Assembly (NCBI GenBank): GCA_964506905.1
Contig: CAZDNW010000047.1
Location: 1 to 5,244, forward strand
DNA: 5,244 nucleotides
DNA from: JALWZX01 sp964506905
GTDB lineage: Bacteria; Patescibacteriota; WWE3; 2-01-FULL-39-13
Direction of reading: 5' to 3'
A program made the position numbers and the translations under genes. This document shows, piece after piece, positions 1 to 3,839 of the stretch. The notes beneath the pieces were generated by a model that saw only the letters and a list, made by a program, of their open reading frames with translations, was not told the DNA's origin and ran no database searches. Every line of letters starts with the position of its first letter. The stretch's first letter is position 1.

Positions 1-563
1 GAGATTATATCTGATAATCCATTACTTATGTCGTCTGATATTGGTAGCGATTCGACATCTGAAATGATACTTGAAATTTCATCACTAATATTTTCTGATA
101 TATCTTCTGAAATATCATCGGATATTATTTCGGATATTGGTTCTGAAATTATTTCATCTTCACCATTTTCGTCATCATACTCTATGCCATCATAGTCGTC
201 GTTATCTGTATCATTTGAATTATCATTGTCATCTGATGCACCACCACTATTTTGGTCTTCTGCTTTTCTCATATTGTTAATATCAATCGCATCATCTGAT
301 TTTCTTATCCACCCTAATAATCTGCTAGATCTTGTAAACCCTAATTCATCTAAATCGTCGATATCAAATTCAGATTTTACCTTTCCAACCTCAATTGATG
401 GCTTAACTCTTTTGGGCCTTTTTATTGTGGAATCAGTTCGAAAGAAATAGCCTAAAGCTAACCCTATTAAAACGAATATAGCCAACACAAATAATAAATG
501 TCTAACACCTATGCTTTTAATCCACACTATTAAATTAGAATAAATCTCATTTATTTTAGCCAT
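1..563 (-). CDS. Single-pass membrane protein with acidic tetrapeptide-repeat tail (3' end beyond window)
   Basis: The minus strand is open without a stop from an ATG at 561-563 to the window edge: 187 complete codons, C-terminus missing. The N-terminus (residues 1-21, about 4 basic residues) leads into one hydrophobic helix at about 22-41, then a strongly basic stretch (R42, K48, R49, K51, R52, K54), a mixed segment to about 104, a Ser/Gly/Asp/Asn-rich acidic linker (105-137) and a regular I-S-(D/E)-x repeat from residue 139 onwards. No in-frame start lies upstream, because a stop precedes the ATG by a few codons. There is no SD sequence. Charge on both sides of the helix makes topology uncertain; the positive-inside rule slightly favours the tail being cytoplasmic. 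I recognise no family. It could be a surface stalk, a scaffold or a divisome-type anchor, but nothing in the sequence decides between these. That the gene is real is well supported by length, composition and ordered architecture. Confidence 0.8.
   Translation of the reverse strand, partial: MAKINEIYSNLIVWIKSIGVRHLLFVLAIFVLIGLALGYFFRTDSTIKRPKRVKPSIEVGKVKSEFDIDDLDELGFTRSSRLLGWIRKSDDAIDINNMRKAEDQNSGGASDDNDNSNDTDNDDYDGIEYDDENGEDEIISEPISEIISDDISEDISENISDEISSIISDVESLPISDDISNGLSDII
3..149 (-). repeat. Twelve consecutive I-S-(D/E)-x tetrapeptide repeats in the membrane protein tail
   Basis: Residues 139-186 divide without a gap into twelve 4-residue units: ISEP, ISEI, ISDD, ISED, ISEN, ISDE, ISSI, ISDV, ESLP, ISDD, ISNG, LSDI. 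Serine is at position 2 in all twelve, Ile/Leu at position 1 in eleven, and an acidic residue at position 3 in nine. Serine is encoded by TCA, TCC, TCG and AGT in different units, so the pattern is kept at protein level and is not a fresh DNA expansion. The run reaches the window edge and probably continues. Confidence 0.85.
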
Positions 564-640
564 AAAATCATAAAACTAATACTGGAAACCAGCAAAATTA
601 ATTGTTCTGTAATGGCAGGAGTTTCAGCACATGTAGCCAT
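551..640 (-). CDS. Possible 29-residue small membrane peptide overlapping the start of the next gene
   Basis: An ATG at 638-640 opens a 29-codon frame ending in TAA at 551-553. The peptide has a polar N-terminus (about residues 1-13, containing C4, E6, P8 and E12) and then an uninterrupted hydrophobic stretch at about 14-28, ending with W27, L28 and K29. Its last 13 bases overlap the start of the repeat-protein gene in another frame, an arrangement compatible with translational coupling. It lies just downstream of the hairpin terminator at 657-686 in the same direction. Against it: there is no SD, the hydrophobic stretch is short, and a 29-codon frame is common by chance. It may simply be leader sequence. 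Confidence 0.25.
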   Translation of the reverse strand: MATCAETPAITEQLILLVSSISFMILWLK

Positions 641-656
641 AAGCCACAAGCTTATT

Positions 657-686
657 AAAAAATGCGTCTAGTAAATACTAGACGCA
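657..686 (-). terminator. Intrinsic terminator or attenuator, minus strand
   Basis: GCGTCTAGT (664-672) and ACTAGACGC (677-685) are perfect 9-base complements around a 4-base loop, and an outer A-T pair (663/686) makes ten pairs. Read on the minus strand, the stem is followed directly by six T (657-662). This is the cleanest terminator shape in the window. The plus-strand exit side has no T-run. It ends the candidate small RNA, or attenuates the leader of the gene starting at 563. Confidence 0.75.
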
Positions 687-736
687 AATTTATGAATATA
701 AAATTACCCTACAAACTAAATTGCAGTGTAATTTAT
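657..736 (-). ncRNA. Candidate small RNA of about 80 nt, or attenuated leader
   Basis: A near-consensus promoter (743-771) and a strong intrinsic terminator (657-686) on the same strand define a transcript of about 80 nt starting near 736. It would begin with a small hairpin (TAAATT/AATTTA, 717-722 and 730-735, 7-base loop), continue through an unpaired A/U-rich linker and end in the terminator stem. The transcript has no ATG, so a peptide is unlikely. It matches no RNA family I know: there is no SRP, tmRNA, RNase P or 6S signature. The alternative is a leader of about 170 nt for the gene at 563, with the hairpin acting as an attenuator. Boundaries are inferred from the signals. Confidence 0.5.
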
Positions 737-742
737 GCTTAA

Positions 743-771
743 ATAATAGCAAATTTTACGCATCTTGTCAA
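743..771 (-). promoter_or_regulatory. Strong sigma70-type promoter with extended -10, minus strand
   Basis: Read on the minus strand: TTGACA (766-771, 6/6 match), 17-bp spacer, then TATTAT (743-748, 5/6) preceded by TGC, an extended -10. Spacing and both boxes are near ideal, making it the best promoter in the window. The predicted start is about 736. It drives the candidate small RNA and possibly the genes at 640 and 563. Confidence 0.7.
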
Positions 772-803
772 CACTATAAGTCTATTGCTAACCCTGCCCG
801 TGT

Positions 804-879
804 TTTATACCGATGTAATTTATCAAAAGATATAAATTATATCAACAACCCAAACCCTAATATTGTAATACGGTATAAA
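804..879. other. Nested inverted repeats in the gene-free stretch
   Basis: TTTATACCG (804-812) and CGGTATAAA (871-879) are perfect 9-base complements 58 bases apart. Inside them, a second dyad (816-824 with 829-839, loop AAAA, one 2-base bulge) can form a 9-pair stem. A nested arrangement suggests a folded RNA or a protein-binding region, but the strand is unknown and the inner stem is nearly all A/T. Bases 564-960 otherwise hold only the signals listed here and no convincing gene. TGTAATTTAT occurs twice (727-736 and 814-823). Confidence 0.3.
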
Positions 880-921
880 TATTATCGACTGAATTCCACA
901 TAATCATCTTAAAAATACCTA

Positions 922-950
922 TTGTAAAAATCAGCAAAAAATGGTTTAAT
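922..950 (+). promoter_or_regulatory. rpmB promoter, close to the start codon
   Basis: TTGTAA (922-927), 17-bp spacer, TTTAAT (945-950) preceded by TGG (extended -10 form). The -10 box ends 10 bases before the ATG at 961, so the mRNA leader would be only a few bases long, which fits the lack of an SD. A weaker minus-strand promoter (TTTACA 923-928, 17 bp, GATTAT 900-905) overlaps the same -35 region. Confidence 0.55.
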
Positions 951-960
951 TATCTTCGTT

Positions 961-1191
961 ATGTCAAGAACATGTGAAATTTGTGAAAAATCATCTCAAA
1001 AAGGTAAAAAAATCACGCTAAAATGGGGTGTTAAATATAGAACAATTAGACACAGAAAACCTAATTTAAGAAAGGTAACTGTTTTAGTAAACGGTGAACC
1101 TCAACAAATGACTATTTGCACAACTTGTTTAAAATCTATTAAAAACGGAAAATACCCAGGATACAAACCCTTTTATCAAAAAGAAGCCTAA
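961..1191 (+). CDS. rpmB: 50S ribosomal protein bL28
   Basis: This 76-residue protein matches the bL28 family (about 60-80 residues), a basic protein of the large ribosomal subunit. The N-terminal S-R-T-C5-E-I-C8-E-K matches the family opening, and with C53-T-T-C56 it forms the four-cysteine zinc ribbon of the zinc-binding form of bL28. The core is basic (K/R-rich, 25-40), including the K-P-N-L-R segment near 33-37, then V-L-V-N-G-E and the C-terminal C-L-K-S-I-K. The classical S-H-A-x-N motif after residue 15 is replaced by I-T-L-K-W-G, a divergence I associate with reduced-genome bacteria but cannot verify here. The tail after residue 63 (Y-P-G-Y-K-P-F-Y) is longer than in many homologues. 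It appears to be a single-gene transcript: the next gene is on the other strand. The start is the ATG at 961; there is no SD. Confidence 0.95.
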   Translation: MSRTCEICEKSSQKGKKITLKWGVKYRTIRHRKPNLRKVTVLVNGEPQQMTICTTCLKSIKNGKYPGYKPFYQKEA

Positions 1192-1203
1192 ATAAACGAG
1201 TTT

Positions 1204-1228
1204 ATTCAAATTCAAATTCAAAATTCAA
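1204..1228. repeat. ATTCAA hexamer repeats between convergent genes
   Basis: ATTCAA occurs three times in tandem (1204-1221) and once more after a single A (1223-1228), just downstream of rpmB. A weak hairpin AATAAA-CGAG-TTTATT (1191-1206) touches the rpmB stop codon, but no T-run follows, so it is a poor terminator. The repeat is a short microsatellite with no clear role. Confidence 0.7.
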
Positions 1229-1276
1229 CCTAGTAAAAATCAGATACTATTACGCTTTTGCATTAATTAAACATGA

Positions 1277-1954
1277 CTATTCTACCTCATCGTCGATAAT
1301 ATACCCTATCCCATGTATAGTTTCGATATACTTTTCGTTAAAAGGTTTCTCAATTTTGTCTCTTAATCTTTTTATATGCACTTCAACCGTATTTGTGAAC
1401 GGATTTATATTCATATCCCAAACATTCTCTAATATTTCACTTCTTGTGACTACAATACCTTTATTAATTAATAAGAATTCTAGTAATTGTAGTTCTTTTC
1501 GTCTTAATTTTAATCGTTTGCCCTTGTAAGTTACTAATCTTTTATCAACATTATATTTAAGATTTCTAACACTTAATATTGGATTTCTTGTTGGTTTTCC
1601 TCTTCGTCTTGATACTGCTTTAATTCTTGCCCTTAGTTCTCTACTGTTAAAAGGCTTTTCTATAAAATCATCAGCACCTTTGTTTAAAGCATTTTCTTTG
1701 TCAGCAATTGTTGTTTTTGTGGAAATCATTATTATTGGCACATCTTTAAGTCTGGATTTTAACACTGCACAAAAGTCATCACCATTTACATCAGGCAAAT
1801 ATAAATCTAATAAAATTAAATCGTATGCATTAGAATACGCTAATAATTCCCCTTCTGAAGCGGTTTGGGCAAAATCTACAATATAATCATTTTCTAACAC
1901 CCTTTTTAATCGTCTTCTTGTTCTAGGATCTTGGTCTATTACAAGAATCTTCAT
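1277..1954 (-). CDS. OmpR/PhoB-family DNA-binding response regulator
   Basis: This 225-residue protein has the full two-domain plan of the OmpR/PhoB subfamily. The receiver domain (about 1-117) has phospho-acceptor D50 in L-L-D-L-Y-L-P, the conserved hydroxyl S78, F97 as the aromatic switch and K100 in E-K-P-F. A winged-helix DNA-binding domain (about 124-222) contains the L-R-R-K-E-L-Q-L-L-E-F-L segment, R-S-E-I-L-E-N-V-W, the recognition-helix T-V-E-V-H-I-K-R-L-R-D-K and the terminal G-I-G-Y wing. It would be phosphorylated by a partner histidine kinase and then bind direct repeats to control transcription. No kinase is in the window, so it is an orphan as far as can be seen. Odd point: the usual acidic pair after strand 1 reads D7-Q8-D9, so the residue aligned with CheY Asp13, a direct Mg2+ ligand, is Gln. 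It starts at the ATG at 1954, 6 bases after a -10-like element, and stops with TAG. Confidence 0.97.
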   Translation of the reverse strand: MKILVIDQDPRTRRRLKRVLENDYIVDFAQTASEGELLAYSNAYDLILLDLYLPDVNGDDFCAVLKSRLKDVPIIMISTKTTIADKENALNKGADDFIEKPFNSRELRARIKAVSRRRGKPTRNPILSVRNLKYNVDKRLVTYKGKRLKLRRKELQLLEFLLINKGIVVTRSEILENVWDMNINPFTNTVEVHIKRLRDKIEKPFNEKYIETIHGIGYIIDDEVE

Positions 1955-1960
1955 ATTTCT

Positions 1961-1969
1961 AGGTTACCA
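1961..1969 (-). promoter_or_regulatory. Weak extended -10 of the response regulator gene
   Basis: On the minus strand TGG-TAACCT (hexamer 1961-1966) lies 6 bases before the ATG. The hexamer matches TATAAT at only 3 of 6 positions, and the -35 location (1984-1989) reads TTTTTT. The TGn extension and the adjacent repeat array suggest an activator-dependent, leaderless promoter. Confidence 0.35.
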
Positions 1970-1978
1970 AACAAACTC

Positions 1979-2008
1979 TAACAAAAAAATAACAAAATTC
2001 TTACAAAA
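1979..2008. promoter_or_regulatory. 11-bp phased direct repeats, likely OmpR-family binding site
   Basis: TAACAAAA (1979-1986), TAACAAAA (1990-1997) and TTACAAAA (2001-2008) repeat with an exact 11-bp period, one helical turn. They begin 12 bp upstream of the regulator's -10 and cover its -35 position. Degenerate xAAC steps continue the phasing (AAAC 1969, GAAC 2013 and 2024). OmpR-family regulators bind direct repeats of this spacing; PhoP of Bacillus uses TT(A/T/C)ACA-type repeats 11 bp apart. The location suggests autoregulation. The A-rich background is the main caution. Confidence 0.5.
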
Positions 2009-2028
2009 TGATGAACGCAAAACGAACA

Positions 2029-2047
2029 ATATGGGTCTTCGCCATAT
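2029..2047. other. Inverted repeat in the divergent gap
   Basis: ATATGG (2029-2034) and CCATAT (2042-2047) are complements around a 7-base loop. A separate 8-bp palindrome, GGTTAACC, lies at 2088-2095. No T-run follows either, so these are not terminators; operators are possible. The gap 1955-2236 also holds the regulator's repeats, another dyad (2135-2154) and the promoter and hairpin of the next gene. Confidence 0.3.
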
Positions 2048-2134
2048 GCAGAAAATATATACTTAAAAAAAACAGTTAATAAATCGCGGTTAACCCACAC
2101 TCACTTTATTTCTTAAGATTTACACATAAAACAA

Positions 2135-2158
2135 TGCATAACACTTACTATGCACTTA
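2135..2158. promoter_or_regulatory. Possible operator: dyad plus 11-bp direct repeat
   Basis: TGCATA (2135-2140) and TATGCA (2149-2154) form a dyad with an 8-base centre. Overlapping it, CACTTA occurs at 2142-2147 and 2153-2158, again 11 bp apart. It sits just upstream of the extended -10 at 2171-2179, where a regulator of the membrane-protein gene could bind. The repeat differs from the array at 1979-2008. Confidence 0.3.
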
Positions 2159-2170
2159 ATTTAATTTCTG

Positions 2171-2179
2171 TGATAAAAT
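2171..2179 (+). promoter_or_regulatory. Extended -10 promoter for the five-TM protein gene
   Basis: TGA-TAAAAT is an extended -10 (5/6 hexamer match). No good -35 is seen 17 bp upstream (TGCACT), as is common for extended -10 promoters. The predicted start near 2186 gives a leader of about 50 bases before the ATG at 2237, within which GTATT-GTA-AATAC (2181-2193) and the hairpin at 2205-2234 fall. Confidence 0.4.
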
Positions 2180-2204
2180 TGTATTGTAAATACAGTTATT
2201 TGCG

Positions 2205-2234
2205 TATTTGCAAAGACAGGAAAACCTGCAAATA
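2205..2234 (+). other. Hairpin in the mRNA leader directly before the start codon
   Basis: TATTTGCA (2205-2212) and TGCAAATA (2227-2234) are 8-base complements, with GG/CC (2219-2220 and 2225-2226) extending the stem around an AAAA loop beyond a 6-base bulge. The stem ends 2 bases before the ATG at 2237. A second copy, TATTTGC (2197-2203), could pair with the same 3' arm, so two alternative folds exist. A role in translation control is inferred. Confidence 0.4.
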
Positions 2235-2236
2235 TA

Positions 2237-2944
2237 ATGAACTCAAAAGCAATTTTAAAAAACATATTTCTTTGGATTATTATTGCTGCTATTTTATCAC
2301 TTACAGTTTTAGGCTTCTTCAATATTGCATTTGATGTAGATGTTTTAGGTCAATCTGATCTTTTATTTGCCCTATTTACCTTATTTTTCTTTGATATATT
2401 TTTAGCTCTGTTTATTTGGTTTTTGGCTTATCCTTATGTGTATTCAATGAGGCAAAAGATGTATAAATCCGAGTCAATTGAATTCCCACCTATCAATTCG
2501 TTTAGATTTGTAATAAGCATTATTTTACATATAACATTAATCATACAACTTGTTATCATAGGAACACCCATACGACATCAATTTACAAATATTATAGATA
2601 TTTTTGTTTTCTTTGAATTAACGATACTCGTAATTTTTGTGTTTTCTGTAATATATACAATCAAACAATTATGGTTAGCCTATAAAGATTCGAAATCAAG
2701 ACACTTACGAGAACCGATTGATGACGAACAAGCAGAAACCTTTGAACCATCTCATCATGTAGTTTATGGGTTGTATGGAATTTTGCTCGCAATAACTTTT
2801 TCTATTGTTATAATTATCATTTTTTCGATTCTAGACATGAAAAACCTTGTGTACGATTATAATGGCTTACTTTTAACAAAGGTTCCATTTACAAGAGATA
2901 TTATGTTAATTAACTTAAAAGTTAGCGAACTTCTTAAAAGTTAA
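2237..2944 (+). CDS. Five-TM integral membrane protein of unknown function
   Basis: This 235-residue protein has hydrophobic helices at about 8-31, 41-69, 89-110, 119-145 and 177-199. Basic loops after helix 2 (R-Q-K-M-Y-K) and helix 4 (K-D-S-K-S-R-H-L-R) should be cytoplasmic, and the acidic D-V-D-V loop after helix 1 outside. That gives N-in/C-out topology with a polar C-terminal tail of about 35 residues outside. The 25-residue loop at about 150-175 is rich in charged residues and ends in a His pair. I recognise no family motif or catalytic residue. It is divergent from the response regulator and could be under its control. It converges with the PH-like gene: the two TAA stops share the palindrome TTAA at 2941-2944. 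The start is the ATG at 2237; there is no SD at normal spacing (AGGA at 2218 is too far and lies in the hairpin). Confidence 0.8.
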   Translation: MNSKAILKNIFLWIIIAAILSLTVLGFFNIAFDVDVLGQSDLLFALFTLFFFDIFLALFIWFLAYPYVYSMRQKMYKSESIEFPPINSFRFVISIILHITLIIQLVIIGTPIRHQFTNIIDIFVFFELTILVIFVFSVIYTIKQLWLAYKDSKSRHLREPIDDEQAETFEPSHHVVYGLYGILLAITFSIVIIIIFSILDMKNLVYDYNGLLLTKVPFTRDIMLINLKVSELLKS

Positions 2945-3723
2945 AGATTAATTGTTCCAGATTGTGACGATTTTTCTTCTTCTTTCGCTTGCGCGGAATT
3001 ACTAGCGTTTGTTTGATTTTCTGAAATTTCTGTCTTATCGTCTGTGTTACTGTCTTCTATAACTGGCTCATTACTTATTGGTTGGTTTGTATTATTTGGT
3101 GCAGTTTGTTGAACTGGTTGTTGATTAACTGGTTGCACAGGCTGTTGAGTTACGGTTTGTTGAACTGGTTGCTGATTCGTAGTTTGCTGAACCTGTTGCG
3201 GTGTTCTTGGAAGGCCTTCGTCGGTTTCTGTTGTAGCCGTTACTACACCAGTACCTTTATCGTGAGCAATTTTATCAATTGTTTCATATGGATCTTTTAT
3301 ATTTCGTAATATAAATACGTTATCGTCTGCACTACTCATTGCATCACTCAACACTATTGTTCCCTTGTTAAATATTTTGTCAAAAATACCTTGTTTTATT
3401 TCAAATCTTCTACCAATTAAGTTAATTTCTGCCGTGGAAAAAGGCGTAACAACAATCAATGTATTGTCTTTTGCATAATATCTATTGTAATACCATCTAA
3501 CTACATTTAAGGCTAAAATCAACATTATTGCACCGTTTCCGAGTATTGCCATCCAAGTAAAAATTACACCACCATCTCTAAAAAATGGAAAATAAAATAA
3601 AAATAGGTTGTAAAACCCACCTATAATTAATGTACCTATAATTGGCGTAATTAACCCAATTGGATGTTTTCTGATCTCTATAAACTGCGACTCGGCAGTT
3701 TCAATTCTTTGTTCATAATCCAT
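2941..3723 (-). CDS. Membrane-anchored PH-like domain protein with Q/P/V-rich tail
   Basis: This 260-residue protein has a polar N-terminus leading to F-I-E-I-R-K-H-P-I, like the start of bacterial PH-domain membrane proteins (DUF304/bPH type), then two hydrophobic helices at about 22-47 and 54-78. A folded region at about 84-155 with alternating hydrophobic residues (L-I-V-V-T, I-N-L-I-G-R-R-F-E-I, G-T-I-V-L-S, V-F-I-L-R-N-I) ends in a short helix, as expected of a small PH-like beta fold on the cytoplasmic face. The tail is low complexity: residues 175-215 repeat (N/T)-Q-Q-P-V-Q-Q-T, followed by an acidic Ser/Glu/Asn-rich end, probably disordered. The PH-like assignment rests on layout and pattern, not on an alignment. 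The role is unknown; such proteins often bind lipid or partner proteins. The start is the ATG at 3723, 12 bases after a perfect TATAAT. It is divergent from the permease gene. Confidence 0.75.
   Translation of the reverse strand: MDYEQRIETAESQFIEIRKHPIGLITPIIGTLIIGGFYNLFLFYFPFFRDGGVIFTWMAILGNGAIMLILALNVVRWYYNRYYAKDNTLIVVTPFSTAEINLIGRRFEIKQGIFDKIFNKGTIVLSDAMSSADDNVFILRNIKDPYETIDKIAHDKGTGVVTATTETDEGLPRTPQQVQQTTNQQPVQQTVTQQPVQPVNQQPVQQTAPNNTNQPISNEPVIEDSNTDDKTEISENQTNASNSAQAKEEEKSSQSGTINL
3104..3177 (-). repeat. Internal repeat coding for the Q-Q-P-V-Q-Q-T tail
   Basis: Two 23-base copies (3104-3126 and 3155-3177) differ at one base and lie 51 bp (17 codons) apart. They encode the repeated N-Q-Q-P-V-Q-Q-T segment. 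The DNA similarity implies a more recent duplication than in the I-S-(D/E)-x tail of the other gene, and slippage here could vary tail length. Confidence 0.65.
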
Positions 3724-3735
3724 AATTAATCACAT

Positions 3736-3762
3736 ATTATATGGAATTCGGATTTTGGTCAA
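3736..3762 (-). promoter_or_regulatory. Promoter of the PH-like protein gene
   Basis: Minus strand: TTGACC (3757-3762, 5/6), 15-bp spacer, perfect TATAAT (3736-3741). The -10 ends 12 bases before the ATG, so the leader would be about 5 bases. The spacer is short of the 17-bp optimum. Confidence 0.5.
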
Positions 3763-3772
3763 ATCATTGCAG

Positions 3773-3834
3773 AAATGGATTTTTTAGATAAAATGGATTT
3801 TAGTAACTGCCCTGTAAATAATATATATATATAA
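3773..3834 (+). promoter_or_regulatory. Upstream region of the permease gene: direct repeat and AT tract
   Basis: AAATGGATTTT occurs at 3773-3783 and 3791-3801, 18 bp apart, in the gap between divergent genes. An alternating A/T tract (about 3818-3834, ending TATAAC) lies just before the GTG at 3840 and offers several -10 registers, consistent with a leaderless start; no clear -35 fits. The repeat could be an operator shared by both divergent genes. Confidence 0.35.
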
Positions 3835-3839
3835 CAAAA

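Noticed and set aside
226..450. 74-codon plus-strand frame with a hydrophobic N-terminus
   Set aside because: Lies wholly opposite the repeat-protein gene, whose frame is longer, begins with a sensible TM segment and has strong amino acid order.
780..860. GGGTT-type runs on the minus strand, telomere-like
   Set aside because: Only a few irregular copies; too few G-runs for a quadruplex and no tandem order.
721..903. Plus-strand 60-codon frame with C-x-x-C near its N-terminus
   Set aside because: TTG start, no SD or fitting promoter, Asn/Tyr/Ile-rich composition as expected of translated AT-rich spacer, and it overlaps the minus-strand promoter and the nested dyads.
1191..1206. Hairpin at the rpmB stop codon as terminator
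   Set aside because: A/T-only stem of six pairs with no T-run after it.
2008..2079. 23-residue frame beginning ATG-ATG, basic with a hydrophobic middle
   Set aside because: Its start lies inside the phased repeat array, there is no SD, and nothing beyond the double ATG supports translation.
2134..2334. 66-codon plus-strand frame, Cys/Tyr/Lys-rich
   Set aside because: Overlaps the five-TM gene in another frame for about half its length and covers the leader signals; composition is that of translated AT-rich DNA.
3082..3309. Leu/Trp/Ser-rich plus-strand frame that looks like a repetitive membrane protein
   Set aside because: It is the complement of the Gln/Pro/Val repeat of the PH-like gene; the pattern comes from the repeat codons.
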